Source of the DNA: Archangium violaceum Cb vi76
GTDB lineage: Bacteria > Myxococcota > Myxococcia > Myxococcales > Myxococcaceae
Length of the DNA: 41,796 bases
Reading direction: 5' to 3'
NCBI RefSeq assembly: GCF_000733295.1
Contig: NZ_JPMI01000042.1
Span: 1 to 41,796, forward strand
This document shows positions 25,733-33,022 of the stretch, one piece after another. Position 1 is the first letter of the stretch; each line of letters opens with the position of its first letter. A program made the translations under genes and the position numbers. The notes below the pieces were generated by a model, which worked only from the letters and a program-made list of their open reading frames with translations, ran no database searches and had not been told where the DNA came from.

Positions 25733-26865
25733 GGGAGGACTCCAATCTCGACAGGGTGCGCTGCTTTCCGCTTGAGGGCGGATGCTTTCTTGAGGATGTC
25801 GGCCAGTTCCGCTGCCGCCTCGGTAGCGCCGAAAGGCTGGCGGAGACTGCGTAGATACGTGCGGAGGTCATCACGCATCTCAGCAGCCGACTGGTAACGC
25901 TCGGCAGGGTCACTCCGAAGAGCCCGGTGAGCTATTTGCTTCAGAGGGGCCGGGGCTTTGTGGGCGATGCGCTCCACATCTTCGGGACCGAAGCGCAGGA
26001 GACGATCCGCCAGAACCTCGATGGAAGCCCACGCCGACTGCTCGGCCTTCACGCCGGAGACGAGCCGAAGCGCGCGCTTGGAGACTTCGGGTGGCAGCGT
26101 GTCCAGAGGGTCGAGCGGATGGTTCCCCGCGATGATCTCCAGCAGCACGAGCCCGAGCGAGAAGATGTCCGCCCTGCTGTCGATACCCCTGGGTGAGAGA
26201 AGACCGGCTCGGCCCTTTTCGGAGATGGAGCGAATGATCTCCGGAGCCGCGTAGGCGAAGTTCCCTCGGAGCACCTTCGGTGGCGTGGGCACGCGGCCCA
26301 ACAGCTCGGAGAACGCGGCACCGAAATTCGTGAGCTTCACGCGACCGTTCCGTCCAAGGCGGATGGCCATGGGACCTACGGCACGGTGAATGATGTGAAG
26401 CGGGCGGCCTCTCTCGTCCTCACAGTGATGGGCGTAGTCGAGAGCGTTGGCTACTTCGGCGGCGATGAAGGTGGCGAAGGCAGGCGAGAGCTTCCGAGCC
26501 AGCAGCAGCGCTGAGCCGATGACCGTGGCCAGGAACGCACCTGTTGTGTGCTCCATCGCCACGAAAGGGGCGTCCTGATACTCGGCGAGCCGGAGAACGC
26601 GGCCGATCCTCGGGTGATGAAGGTGCTCGGCGAGTTGGACTTCCTCGATTACTCGGGTTCGACCCTCGCGTCCTTCAGGGACCTCTACCTGCTTCAGGAC
26701 AACGAGCCTACGAGGCGCCTTCTCCTTCAAGGGCCTGCACCTCGCCAGCCACAGGGTGTCGTAGTCCACGTGTTCGAGGAGGGATCGAAGCACCTCGTAG
26801 CGGAACCCGTCCGACTCGAAGGTGAAGCGCCCTCTCTCCGTGGGCGGGAGGTCAAATCCGGCCAT
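25705..26865 (-). CDS. Predicted Ser/Thr pseudokinase
   Basis: Predicted 386 residues, cytosolic, from ATG 26865 with AGGAG six bases upstream. The kinase fold runs from ~20 to 340: Lys58 in VVLKQV, the hydrophobic VANALDYAHH helix, YAAPE before helix F, and DIFSLGLVLLEIIAG. But the catalytic loop reads HRAVGPMA instead of HRDLKPEN, so the catalytic Asp is Ala162, and the metal-binding Asn is lost. DFG reads NFG (Asn180). The Gly-rich loop (LLEHVDYDTLWLA) is degenerate. It should not transfer phosphate in the usual way and is probably a scaffold or an allosteric partner, perhaps of the kinase at 22807-24792 or of the XRE protein encoded by the overlapping gene. The last ~40 residues are a Lys/Ala-rich tail. 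Confidence 0.82.
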   Translation of the reverse strand: MAGFDLPPTERGRFTFESDGFRYEVLRSLLEHVDYDTLWLARCRPLKEKAPRRLVVLKQVEVPEGREGRTRVIEEVQLAEHLHHPRIGRVLRLAEYQDAPFVAMEHTTGAFLATVIGSALLLARKLSPAFATFIAAEVANALDYAHHCEDERGRPLHIIHRAVGPMAIRLGRNGRVKLTNFGAAFSELLGRVPTPPKVLRGNFAYAAPEIIRSISEKGRAGLLSPRGIDSRADIFSLGLVLLEIIAGNHPLDPLDTLPPEVSKRALRLVSGVKAEQSAWASIEVLADRLLRFGPEDVERIAHKAPAPLKQIAHRALRSDPAERYQSAAEMRDDLRTYLRSLRQPFGATEAAAELADILKKASALKRKAAHPVEIGVLPWPKALSVQ

Positions 26866-27030
26866 GTGGTCTCCTGTGTGGTGCGGATCGCTTGAGAGGA
26901 ACGAAGGTCCCCATTGGTTACATGAAAAGTGCTCCAATACGTACCATGAAAGGGCGGAAAAATGGAAGCCGCCTTACTGGGTAGGTCAGAAGGCTGGGGT
27001 AACCGGTAGGAGTAGGACGGAGTCGGGAGG
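26866..27030. other. Upstream region of the pseudokinase gene, possible operator repeats
   Basis: No gene seen. This AT-richer stretch should carry the promoter for the pseudokinase-XRE pair. ACATGAAAAG (26927-26936 region) and CCATGAAAGG (26945-26954 region) are near-copies about two helical turns apart, a possible binding site for one of the XRE proteins. Neither promoter elements nor binding are proven. Confidence 0.3.
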
Positions 27031-27072
27031 GGGGCAGTTTTAGTGTCGCGAGGGGGTCAATTTTGCTGTCGC
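27031..27072 (+). repeat. Two tandem IS-end-like repeats
   Basis: Two copies of a GGGG(T)CA(G/A)TTTT-(A/G)-x-TGTCGC unit sit side by side: 27031-27049 and 27053-27072. Units of this kind occur as multiple terminal repeats in IS21-type elements; that comparison is from memory and not checked. No transposase gene is nearby, so at most an isolated end remains. They directly abut the integrase remnant. Confidence 0.45.
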
Positions 27073-27087
27073 TCTACAACGGTGGCG

Positions 27088-27300
27088 CGCTCCTGGGCGC
27101 GTGACACCACCAAGGGTGGACACGCCGAGGTCATTCCCATTGCGGGCAAGGTGCGGCCTATCCGCTTCCACGACTTGCGGCACACCACGGCCAGTCTGTT
27201 GATGATGAGCGGGGCCAACCCAGCAGCCGTTCAGCGCATCCGATGCCGTTTGCTGCATCCTTGCTGCAACCCCTCAAACGGACCAGCAGCACGCCCGTAA
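27088..27300 (+). pseudogene. Tyrosine-recombinase (phage-type integrase) remnant
   Basis: The frame contains two blocks typical of the catalytic domain of phage integrases: RDTTKGGHAEVIPIA, which includes the beta-hairpin with the conserved Lys, and RFHDLRHTTASLLMMSG with the HxxR box, followed by PAAVQRI. In intact relatives about 70-100 residues separate these blocks; here they are joined by five residues (GKVRP). After PAAVQRI the usual LRHSDPRIT...Y segment with the nucleophilic Tyr is missing and replaced by unrelated codons to TAA at 27300. The N-terminal domain is absent. So there are at least two internal deletions plus truncation. It is not functional and records a past integration event at the edge of the kinase/XRE island. 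Confidence 0.8.
27250..27271 (+). repeat. 11-bp tandem repeat at the integrase deletion joint
   Basis: TTGCTGCATCC (27250-27260) is followed directly by TTGCTGCAACC (27261-27271), one base different. It begins a few bases after the last integrase-like codon and may mark the deletion junction or part of an attachment site. Confidence 0.4.
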
Positions 27301-27314
27301 CCGGGGGCGCCAAT

Positions 27315-27342
27315 CCCCAGGACTTTCCCCTGGGGGTTCTTT
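27315..27342 (+). terminator. Terminator-like hairpin at the right edge of the island
   Basis: CCCCAGG (27315-27321) and CCTGGGG (27329-27335) pair around a seven-base loop and are followed by GTTCTTT. It would stop plus-strand transcription coming from the island, just before the convergent oxidoreductase gene that ends at 27345. Confidence 0.55.
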
Positions 27343-27344
27343 GT

Positions 27345-28832
27345 TCAGCCGATGATCATGTCCTCGCGCTCCAGCTTGCCTTCCTGGAAGCGGCGCAGGT
27401 TGAAGCGGGTGAAGAGCTCGTCGGACTCGCCCGTGGTCATCCACCCGGCCATCCGCTCGGCCACCGCCGGCGCCATCATGAAGCCGTGGCCCACGAAGCC
27501 GGACATCTGCAGCAGGTTCTCCAGGCCCGGCGTGCGGCCCAGCACCGGGTTGTTGTCCGGCGTCACGTCGTAGCAGCCCGCCCACTGACGCAGCACCTTC
27601 ACGTGCCCCAGGTCCGGCATCTGCTCCAGCAGCGCCTGCGAGAAGCGTGACACGAAGCGCAGCGTCGAGCCCATGTTCAGCCCCGCCGGCTCCTTCGCAT
27701 CGCCCATGCCGCCGACGATCTCCCCGCGCATCGACTGGCTGAAGTACAGCCCCGAGTCCAACACCGACACCAGCGGGCTCAGGAATGGCTTGAGCGGCTC
27801 GGTGCTGAGGATCTCGTGCCGGTGCGGCTCGTTGGGCAGCTTCACGCCCACCATCTTCGCGATCTCCGGGCTCCACGCGCCGGAGGCCAGCACCACCGTG
27901 TCGCAGGCGATGTCGCCGCGATCCGTCTTCACCTTGCGCACCAGGCCATCCGAGGTCTCGAAGCCCGTGACGTTCGTGAACGTCTCGACCTTGATGCCCG
28001 CCTTGCGGCAGCCGTTCGCGTAGCCCCAGAGGAAGGGCCACGGGAAGATGACGCCGTCCTCCGGGTTGTACGAGGCCGCCCGTGCCCCCGCGAGCGACAG
28101 GCCCGGGACGATCTCCCGCGCCTCGTCCACCGTGAGCAGCCGCGTGGGCACGCCATGCTTGTTGTGCAGCGCCACGTTGCGCTCCAGGCGCTCCGCCACG
28201 GCCTTCGTCCTGGCCATGAAGAGGTAGCCGCCCTGGCGCAGCCACACGTTGATGCCCATGTCGCGCGCGAACCGGCCCATCAGCTCGATGGAGCGCTTGG
28301 CCAGCTCGATGTTGGCCGACGTGCCCCACTGCATGCGCACGCCGCCACCGTTGCGCCCGGACGCGCCCGCGCACAGGTAGCCGCGCTCGAGCACCACCAC
28401 GTCCGTCTCGCCGCGCAGCGACAGGTTGTACGCCAGCGCCAGGCCCATGATGCCGCCGCCGATGATGACCACCTTCGCCTTCGCCGGCAGCGGGCCCTCG
28501 GGCCGCAGCGTCGGCGGGAAGACGGCCAGCTCCTCGGGCACCCCGCCCACTGGAGGCTTCGACTCGTCCACCTTCATCGACGCCAGCACCGACAGCTCCG
28601 TCGGGTAGAGCGGCGGCCGCGGCGTGAAGGGCAGCAGGCTCGCGGGCTTCTGCGCCTTCTCCTTGCACAGCAGCGCCGCCACCGCAGACAGGCAGCCCTT
28701 GCCCTGGCAGATGCCCGTGCCGAAGCCCGTGAAGCGCTTCACCGACTCCACATCGCTATAGCCCCGCGACACCGCGTGCCGGATGTCCTCGGCCGTCACG
28801 TCCTCGCAGGAGCAGATCAGCGTCTTGCTCAT
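27345..28832 (-). CDS. FAD-dependent amine/amino-acid oxidoreductase with N-terminal BFD-type [2Fe-2S] domain
   Basis: Predicted 495 residues. The N-terminus is a bacterioferritin-associated-ferredoxin-like domain: CSC at 7-9, and Cys42 and Cys47 in ICQGKGC. From ~118 the DAO (D-amino-acid/glycine oxidase) fold begins with VVIIGGGIMGLALAYNL; ASGRNGGGVR and PVLGRTPGLENL are further FAD-contact segments. The C-terminal FVGHGFMMAPAVAERMAG is typical. It matches the HcnC / sarcosine-oxidase-beta class, which oxidises small amines such as glycine or N-methylated amino acids and passes electrons on. Its ATG overlaps the upstream gene's stop by four bases (ATGA), so it is made with that partner. Glycine to HCN is one option, but proline-, sarcosine- or opine-type substrates are also possible. 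Confidence 0.85.
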   Translation of the reverse strand: MSKTLICSCEDVTAEDIRHAVSRGYSDVESVKRFTGFGTGICQGKGCLSAVAALLCKEKAQKPASLLPFTPRPPLYPTELSVLASMKVDESKPPVGGVPEELAVFPPTLRPEGPLPAKAKVVIIGGGIMGLALAYNLSLRGETDVVVLERGYLCAGASGRNGGGVRMQWGTSANIELAKRSIELMGRFARDMGINVWLRQGGYLFMARTKAVAERLERNVALHNKHGVPTRLLTVDEAREIVPGLSLAGARAASYNPEDGVIFPWPFLWGYANGCRKAGIKVETFTNVTGFETSDGLVRKVKTDRGDIACDTVVLASGAWSPEIAKMVGVKLPNEPHRHEILSTEPLKPFLSPLVSVLDSGLYFSQSMRGEIVGGMGDAKEPAGLNMGSTLRFVSRFSQALLEQMPDLGHVKVLRQWAGCYDVTPDNNPVLGRTPGLENLLQMSGFVGHGFMMAPAVAERMAGWMTTGESDELFTRFNLRRFQEGKLEREDMIIG

Positions 28833-30187
28833 GACTGCCCTCCCGTGAGCGAGCCCACGAGCGCCTCGGCCGCGCGCTTGCCATCCGCCGCCGCCTCCGC
28901 CGCGCTCCTCCCGCCCGTCACGTCACCAGCCACGTACAGATCCTTCGCCTCGGTGCGGCCGTCCGCGTCCGCCACCACCGCGAACACCTCGCGCGCCTCG
29001 TCGAACTCCACCTTCGCGCCACCCTGGCGGGCCAGCTCGAAGCTCGGGCTCGTGGCCACCGCTACCAGCACCGCGTCACAATCCACCTTCACCCGCTTGC
29101 CGGAGGCGTTCGTGTAGCTGAAGCCGCTCACCTCGTTCCGGCCGTGGGCCTTGGGCTCGCCGCCCTGGGTGGCTCCGGCCGGCGCGCCCGAGGGCACCGG
29201 GCCCTTCAGATCCACCACCGCCGCCACCTTCGTGCCGTGCTCCTCCATGAGGCGCGCCAGCGCGTACAGCTCCGGGCCCCAGCCCACCAGCGCCGCCACC
29301 TCGGGCGCCACACCGTAGCGGCGCATCAACAGGCTCGCCGCCCGGCCCGCGTACACGCCCGGAAGATCATTGTTCTCGAAGGGCAGCATCGGCGGGTGGC
29401 CTCCCGGCGTCAGCAGGAAGCGCTCGGCGTACACCTTGAGGAGCCGCAGCCCCTCCGGCCCATCCGCCACCACCGCGAGGAAGCGGCCGGCCTCGTCGTC
29501 ATACAGGCCGATCACCGTAGCGCGCGTGCGCACGCTGCCCGAGGGCAGGGCACTCGCGTCCAGAGCCTTCGGCGCATCCGGCTCCGGCGCGCCCGCGGCG
29601 AGGCGGCCACCCAGGAAGCCCTCGCGCTCGAAGAGGAGGAAGGACACGCCCTGGCTGGCCAGCACCCGCGCCGCCGCCAGGCCCGCCGCGCCACCGCCCA
29701 CCAGTGCCACGCGCGTGCGCAGCGTCTGCACGGGCATGCGCTCGGGAGCGGGGGAGGCCGGCAGCAGTCCGAGGCCCGCGAGCTGGCGCGCCACCTTGGC
29801 CATGACCTGCTCGGCCACCGGCACGCCGGCGAACATCTCGTGGTGATCCAACCCGTTGGGGAAGAACCAGTCGATCGCCTCGAAGACGTCCACCTTCGCG
29901 GAGGGGTAGGCGTTCTGCCGCTCCAGCTTCATTCCGGCGCGGGCCGGGGTGCGGCAGGTGTAGACGTTGGGCACGCCGTCCACGCGCATGAGGCAATGCG
30001 AGCACGCGCCGGAGAAGCAGTAGGGCCCACGAGCGCGGTGGTACTTGATGGAGCGGGCGAGCACGGATTCACCGGTGGCGATGAGCGAGCACGCGACCGG
30101 CTCGCCCTCGACGGCGGGGACCGTCTCACCCTCGAGGTCCAGGGTGATGGACTTGCCGCGCGCGGCGGCATCTGGGAGGCGACGCAT
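28829..30187 (-). CDS. [2Fe-2S]/FAD pyridine-nucleotide-type oxidoreductase subunit (HcnA-HcnB-like fusion)
   Basis: Predicted 452 residues from ATG 30187; a TTG at 30202 is an alternative start. Residues 1-90 form a plant-type [2Fe-2S] domain with Cys57, Cys62, Cys65 and Cys78 (CFSGACSHC...YTC), as in HcnA and the N-terminus of sarcosine oxidase alpha. The rest is a pyridine-nucleotide-disulfide-oxidoreductase fold: ALVGGGAAGLAAARVL near 157-172, and DLYVAGDVTGGRSAAEAAADG near the end as second FAD motif. The aminomethyl-transferase domain of sarcosine oxidase alpha is absent. It overlaps the downstream DAO-type gene by four bases and they probably form one complex with two flavins and two [2Fe-2S] sites. 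Electron acceptor and substrate are not known. Confidence 0.83.
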   Translation of the reverse strand: MRRLPDAAARGKSITLDLEGETVPAVEGEPVACSLIATGESVLARSIKYHRARGPYCFSGACSHCLMRVDGVPNVYTCRTPARAGMKLERQNAYPSAKVDVFEAIDWFFPNGLDHHEMFAGVPVAEQVMAKVARQLAGLGLLPASPAPERMPVQTLRTRVALVGGGAAGLAAARVLASQGVSFLLFEREGFLGGRLAAGAPEPDAPKALDASALPSGSVRTRATVIGLYDDEAGRFLAVVADGPEGLRLLKVYAERFLLTPGGHPPMLPFENNDLPGVYAGRAASLLMRRYGVAPEVAALVGWGPELYALARLMEEHGTKVAAVVDLKGPVPSGAPAGATQGGEPKAHGRNEVSGFSYTNASGKRVKVDCDAVLVAVATSPSFELARQGGAKVEFDEAREVFAVVADADGRTEAKDLYVAGDVTGGRSAAEAAADGKRAAEALVGSLTGGQS

Positions 30188-30201
30188 AGGGTGCGCGGAC
30201 A

Positions 30202-30414
30202 ATGTCCCAGCCGGCCCGGGCGGTCAAAGGACACCCGGCACTCCCGCCCGCTCCCTCCGTGGAGGAGATGACAGAGCGGGTGATGGAGGTTGGTACCCCG
30301 GCTTCTCCCCTCGTGCTGGCGCGGTGCGTCGAAAAACTCCGGGGGGCGGACCGAAGCGCCCCCGCGCCTCGTGCCGCCCCCCGTGAGGGACTGCCCGTCT
30401 TCCCGCCCCGCTGA
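30202..30414 (+). CDS. Possible small protein of 70 residues
   Basis: Between the divergent oxidoreductase gene and the end of the STN/beta-helix gene, a frame from ATG 30202 reads 70 residues. The middle (VEEMTERVMEVGTPASPLVLARCVEKL) looks like two helices; the ends are Pro/Ala/Arg-rich. Codon usage is only partly like neighbours (several A/T third bases), and there is no clear ribosome-binding site. I cannot assign it to a family. It may be real or chance. Confidence 0.3.
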   Translation: MSQPARAVKGHPALPPAPSVEEMTERVMEVGTPASPLVLARCVEKLRGADRSAPAPRAAPREGLPVFPPR

Positions 30415-31818
30415 TCAGACCGGGATGTGATCGGAGATGATGGGCTCCGGCATGCCCCGCGGGCGGCGTCCGAGCTGGGTGCGGAGGACCGCGCCGAAGC
30501 CCACCAGCACCGCCGCGATGATCACCAGCGGTCCCAGCACCGGAATGCGTCCCACCACCAGCAGGAGCAGCAGCCCCAGCGCCATCACCATCGCCTGCGT
30601 CTTGCGGCCGCGCATCACCGGCAGCCGCGTGCCGATGCTGCTCGCCACCGCCGTGAAGCCCACCGCCGCCGCCAGGGGCGGGAGCAGCCACAGCGCCACC
30701 GCCACCGGGATGCCGACGATCGTCACCGCCAGGACGATCGACACCAAGAACAGCGGGATGGACGCGGGAATCAGCGCCACCGCCCCCGCCAGTCCCACCA
30801 ATCCGCCCGCGAGCGGCTTCGTCTGGATGTCCTCCGCCAGCGCCTTCATCCGCGCCGGGAAGAGCATCTGCCCCAGGAAGCCCAGCCCGAACATCACCGC
30901 GAACTGGATGAGGAAGCCGCCGAAGCCGCCGCCGCTGTCCCGCTCCTCCTGCTCGTCATGGTCGGCGTGCGCGTGCTTCGCCTTCTTCAGCTCGCCGGAG
31001 ATCACCTTGCCGAGCTTCGCGCCGCCGAAGGACTCGGTGCTGCCCTCGACGCGCGCTCCGTCCTGCTTGATGACGGCGCCGCCGAAGGACGAGACGTCTC
31101 CCTCCACCACGGCGCCCGGGCCGAGCACCACGTTGCCGCCGAAGGCGTGGGCGTCTCCCTCCACGTGGCCGTTGATCTCCAGGTTGCCGCCGAAGACGAC
31201 CGCGTCATCGTCCACGTGGCCCTTCACCGTCAGGTTGCCGCCGTAGACGACGGCGCTGTCCACCGACTCGCCCTCCTTGACCTCGATGGAACGGCCGCGG
31301 GCCACCACGTCCCGCGAGCCGTTGCTGGCCTTCCGCGCCTCCTTCATCTTCTGGCGGATGCGCTCCTTCACCTCGTCCTCGTCCACGGCGCTCTCGGCCA
31401 CCTCGTCCGCGTCGTGCTGGGGCACGGGAGGCATGGGCGGAGGCGCCACGGCGGGCACGGGAGGAACCGGAGGCACGGGGGCCGCCACCGCGCTGCCCTG
31501 GGCCGGCTCCGCGCCCGTGGAGCGCACCGTGAAGATGCCGTCCTGCTCGTCCAGCTGCAGCGAGTGGGCGCGGGCCACGGTGCGCAGGGCCTGCCGGGCG
31601 CTCACGTTGTTGAGGTAGACCTCGGCGGGCGCGTCCATCGGCCCGATGAGCACCAGGTTGAGCCCGCCTTCCTCGGAGATCTCCTGGAGCACGTCCTTCA
31701 GCGTGCCGCGAGCCTGGACGCTGATGTTGGTGTCCTCGGCCTGCGTCTGGGCGAGGGCGAGGGGCGAGGCGAGCAGGGCGGCGGAGAGCAGCAGGCCCCG
31801 GGTATTGAAGGGTTTCAT
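30415..31818 (-). CDS. STN-domain and beta-helix membrane protein of the ECF sigma locus
   Basis: Predicted 467 residues from ATG 31818. Residues 1-23 (LLLSAALLASPLALAQ) are a signal peptide. Residues ~30-100 form an STN-type short N-terminal domain (GTLKDVLQEISEEGGLNLVL ... VSARQALRTVARAHSLQLD), known from secretins and TonB-dependent signal transducers. A Pro-rich linker and a charged coil (~140-165) precede beta-helix repeats of the polymer-forming (bactofilin-like) kind at ~185-268, each ending VYGGN, VFGGN, AFGGN or SFGG. The C-terminus (~300-450) has four or five transmembrane helices. The gene starts eight bases after the anti-sigma stop, so all three are one operon. A sensor or output for the ECF system is likely; the exact role is unknown. 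Confidence 0.78.
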   Translation of the reverse strand: MKPFNTRGLLLSAALLASPLALAQTQAEDTNISVQARGTLKDVLQEISEEGGLNLVLIGPMDAPAEVYLNNVSARQALRTVARAHSLQLDEQDGIFTVRSTGAEPAQGSAVAAPVPPVPPVPAVAPPPMPPVPQHDADEVAESAVDEDEVKERIRQKMKEARKASNGSRDVVARGRSIEVKEGESVDSAVVYGGNLTVKGHVDDDAVVFGGNLEINGHVEGDAHAFGGNVVLGPGAVVEGDVSSFGGAVIKQDGARVEGSTESFGGAKLGKVISGELKKAKHAHADHDEQEERDSGGGFGGFLIQFAVMFGLGFLGQMLFPARMKALAEDIQTKPLAGGLVGLAGAVALIPASIPLFLVSIVLAVTIVGIPVAVALWLLPPLAAAVGFTAVASSIGTRLPVMRGRKTQAMVMALGLLLLLVVGRIPVLGPLVIIAAVLVGFGAVLRTQLGRRPRGMPEPIISDHIPV

Positions 31819-31826
31819 GGCGACAC

Positions 31827-32336
31827 TCACGCTTGAGAAGGGGTGGGATCGTTGCGGATCAGCCGCTTGAGGCCGAACACGGAAGAGAGGATGACGAAGG
31901 CGACCAGGGCGACCAGCGGGCCGGCGGCGGTACTCCACAGCGCATGGACTCCGCTCATCAGGGCCTCGGTGAAGGCCGTGCCGCCCACCAGGGTGCGGGC
32001 CATCGTCTTACCCAGCCCGCTCAGGGCGGCGTCGCTGGTGAGCAGCAACCCGAGCCCCATCATCAGCGAGGCCCCGAGGATGGACAGGCCCGTCCACAGC
32101 TCGCGGCGCACGGGCGTGGGCTCGGCGGCCACCCGCGCCATCACCTTGTGCACCAGGTCCGGCGGGGGGAGCGGATCCGCCAGCCGGCACAGGTCCTTCT
32201 CCAGCAGCCGGTGCTCCTCGATGATGGCGGTGCACAGCGGGCACTGCTCCGCGTGCTCCAGGGAGGGACCTTCACCGGCCTCCAGCTCGGTGAAGAGCAC
32301 CTCGAGGTCCGGGCACTCGATGGGCGTGGGCGTCAT
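31827..32336 (-). CDS. Zinc-type (ZAS) membrane anti-sigma factor
   Basis: Predicted 169 residues. The N-terminal cytoplasmic part has the ZAS signature H-x3-C-x2-C (His28, Cys32, Cys35 in LEHAEQCPLC), which folds around zinc and holds an ECF sigma factor inactive. Two hydrophobic segments follow, at ~83-102 (LSILGASLMMGLGLLL) and ~140-157 (LVALVAFVILSSVFGL), so a short loop of ~40 residues faces the periplasm. ATG 32336 overlaps the sigma stop by four bases (ATGA), ensuring equal synthesis. It is followed at once by the STN/beta-helix protein. Release of sigma by proteolysis or by redox change at the Cys pair are both known mechanisms in the family. Confidence 0.85.
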   Translation of the reverse strand: MTPTPIECPDLEVLFTELEAGEGPSLEHAEQCPLCTAIIEEHRLLEKDLCRLADPLPPPDLVHKVMARVAAEPTPVRRELWTGLSILGASLMMGLGLLLTSDAALSGLGKTMARTLVGGTAFTEALMSGVHALWSTAAGPLVALVAFVILSSVFGLKRLIRNDPTPSQA

Positions 32337-32962
32337 GTCGGCTCCTCCGTGCTCATCTGCTTGCGGAGCTTCTCCCGGGCCCGGAACAGGCGCGCCATGA
32401 TGGTGCCGGGCGCGCAGCCCAGGATCTGGGCGATCTCCTTCGTGGTGCGCTTCTGGACGTAGTAGAGCGCCAGCACCTCCCGGTCGTCGGCGGACAGGGT
32501 GGCGAGCGCCGCCTCGAGCGACTGGCGCTCCTGGCGGGCGATGGCGCCGTCCTCGAGCGAGGCCTCTCCGCTGGGGAGGACCTCCTTCATGGACTCGAGC
32601 TCCTCCGTCTTCACCTTGCTGCGCCGGCGCAGCAGGTCCAGGCACAGGTTGCGGGTGATGGCCATCACCCAGAGATCGAAGGGGCGCGAGTCGTCGTACT
32701 TGTGGAGGTTCTGGTAGGCGCGGAGGAAGGCCTCCTGGGCGATCTCGGAGGCCTCCGCCTCGTTGGCGAGCAGGCGCAGGGCCAGGCCATAGACCGGGCG
32801 CTGCACGCTGCGCACGAGCGACTCGAAGGCCGACGGGTCCCCGCGCCGCGCGGCGGCCACATCCGCCTTCCAGGGAGTGGCCGGGGCGTCATCGGCCATC
32901 AGCATGCCGATGGCCCGGGCGAGGTCCGCGACGTTTGCTGCGTTGAGGGAGAGAGCGTTCAC
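32333..32962 (-). CDS. ECF-type RNA polymerase sigma factor
   Basis: About 209 residues from GTG 32962; the frame allows GTG 32998 and ATG 32905, and none has a convincing ribosome-binding site, so the start is uncertain. Region 2 is clear: FESLVRSVQRPVYGLALRLL, EASEIAQEAFLRAYQNL and FDLWVMAITRNLCLDLLRRR. Region 4 is ALATLSADDREVLALYYVQ, then the HTH TTKEIAQILGCAPGTIMARLFRAREKLRK. This is a group IV (extracytoplasmic-function) sigma factor. It is first in a three-gene operon with its ZAS anti-sigma and the STN/beta-helix protein, and probably drives its own operon; I could not identify its promoter. Confidence 0.9.
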   Translation of the reverse strand: MNALSLNAANVADLARAIGMLMADDAPATPWKADVAAARRGDPSAFESLVRSVQRPVYGLALRLLANEAEASEIAQEAFLRAYQNLHKYDDSRPFDLWVMAITRNLCLDLLRRRSKVKTEELESMKEVLPSGEASLEDGAIARQERQSLEAALATLSADDREVLALYYVQKRTTKEIAQILGCAPGTIMARLFRAREKLRKQMSTEEPT

Positions 32963-33022
32963 GCCCAGGTCTACGGAACATGTCCCGCCTGATTGCACCG
33001 CCGTGGAAATCGGCGGTCCCTG

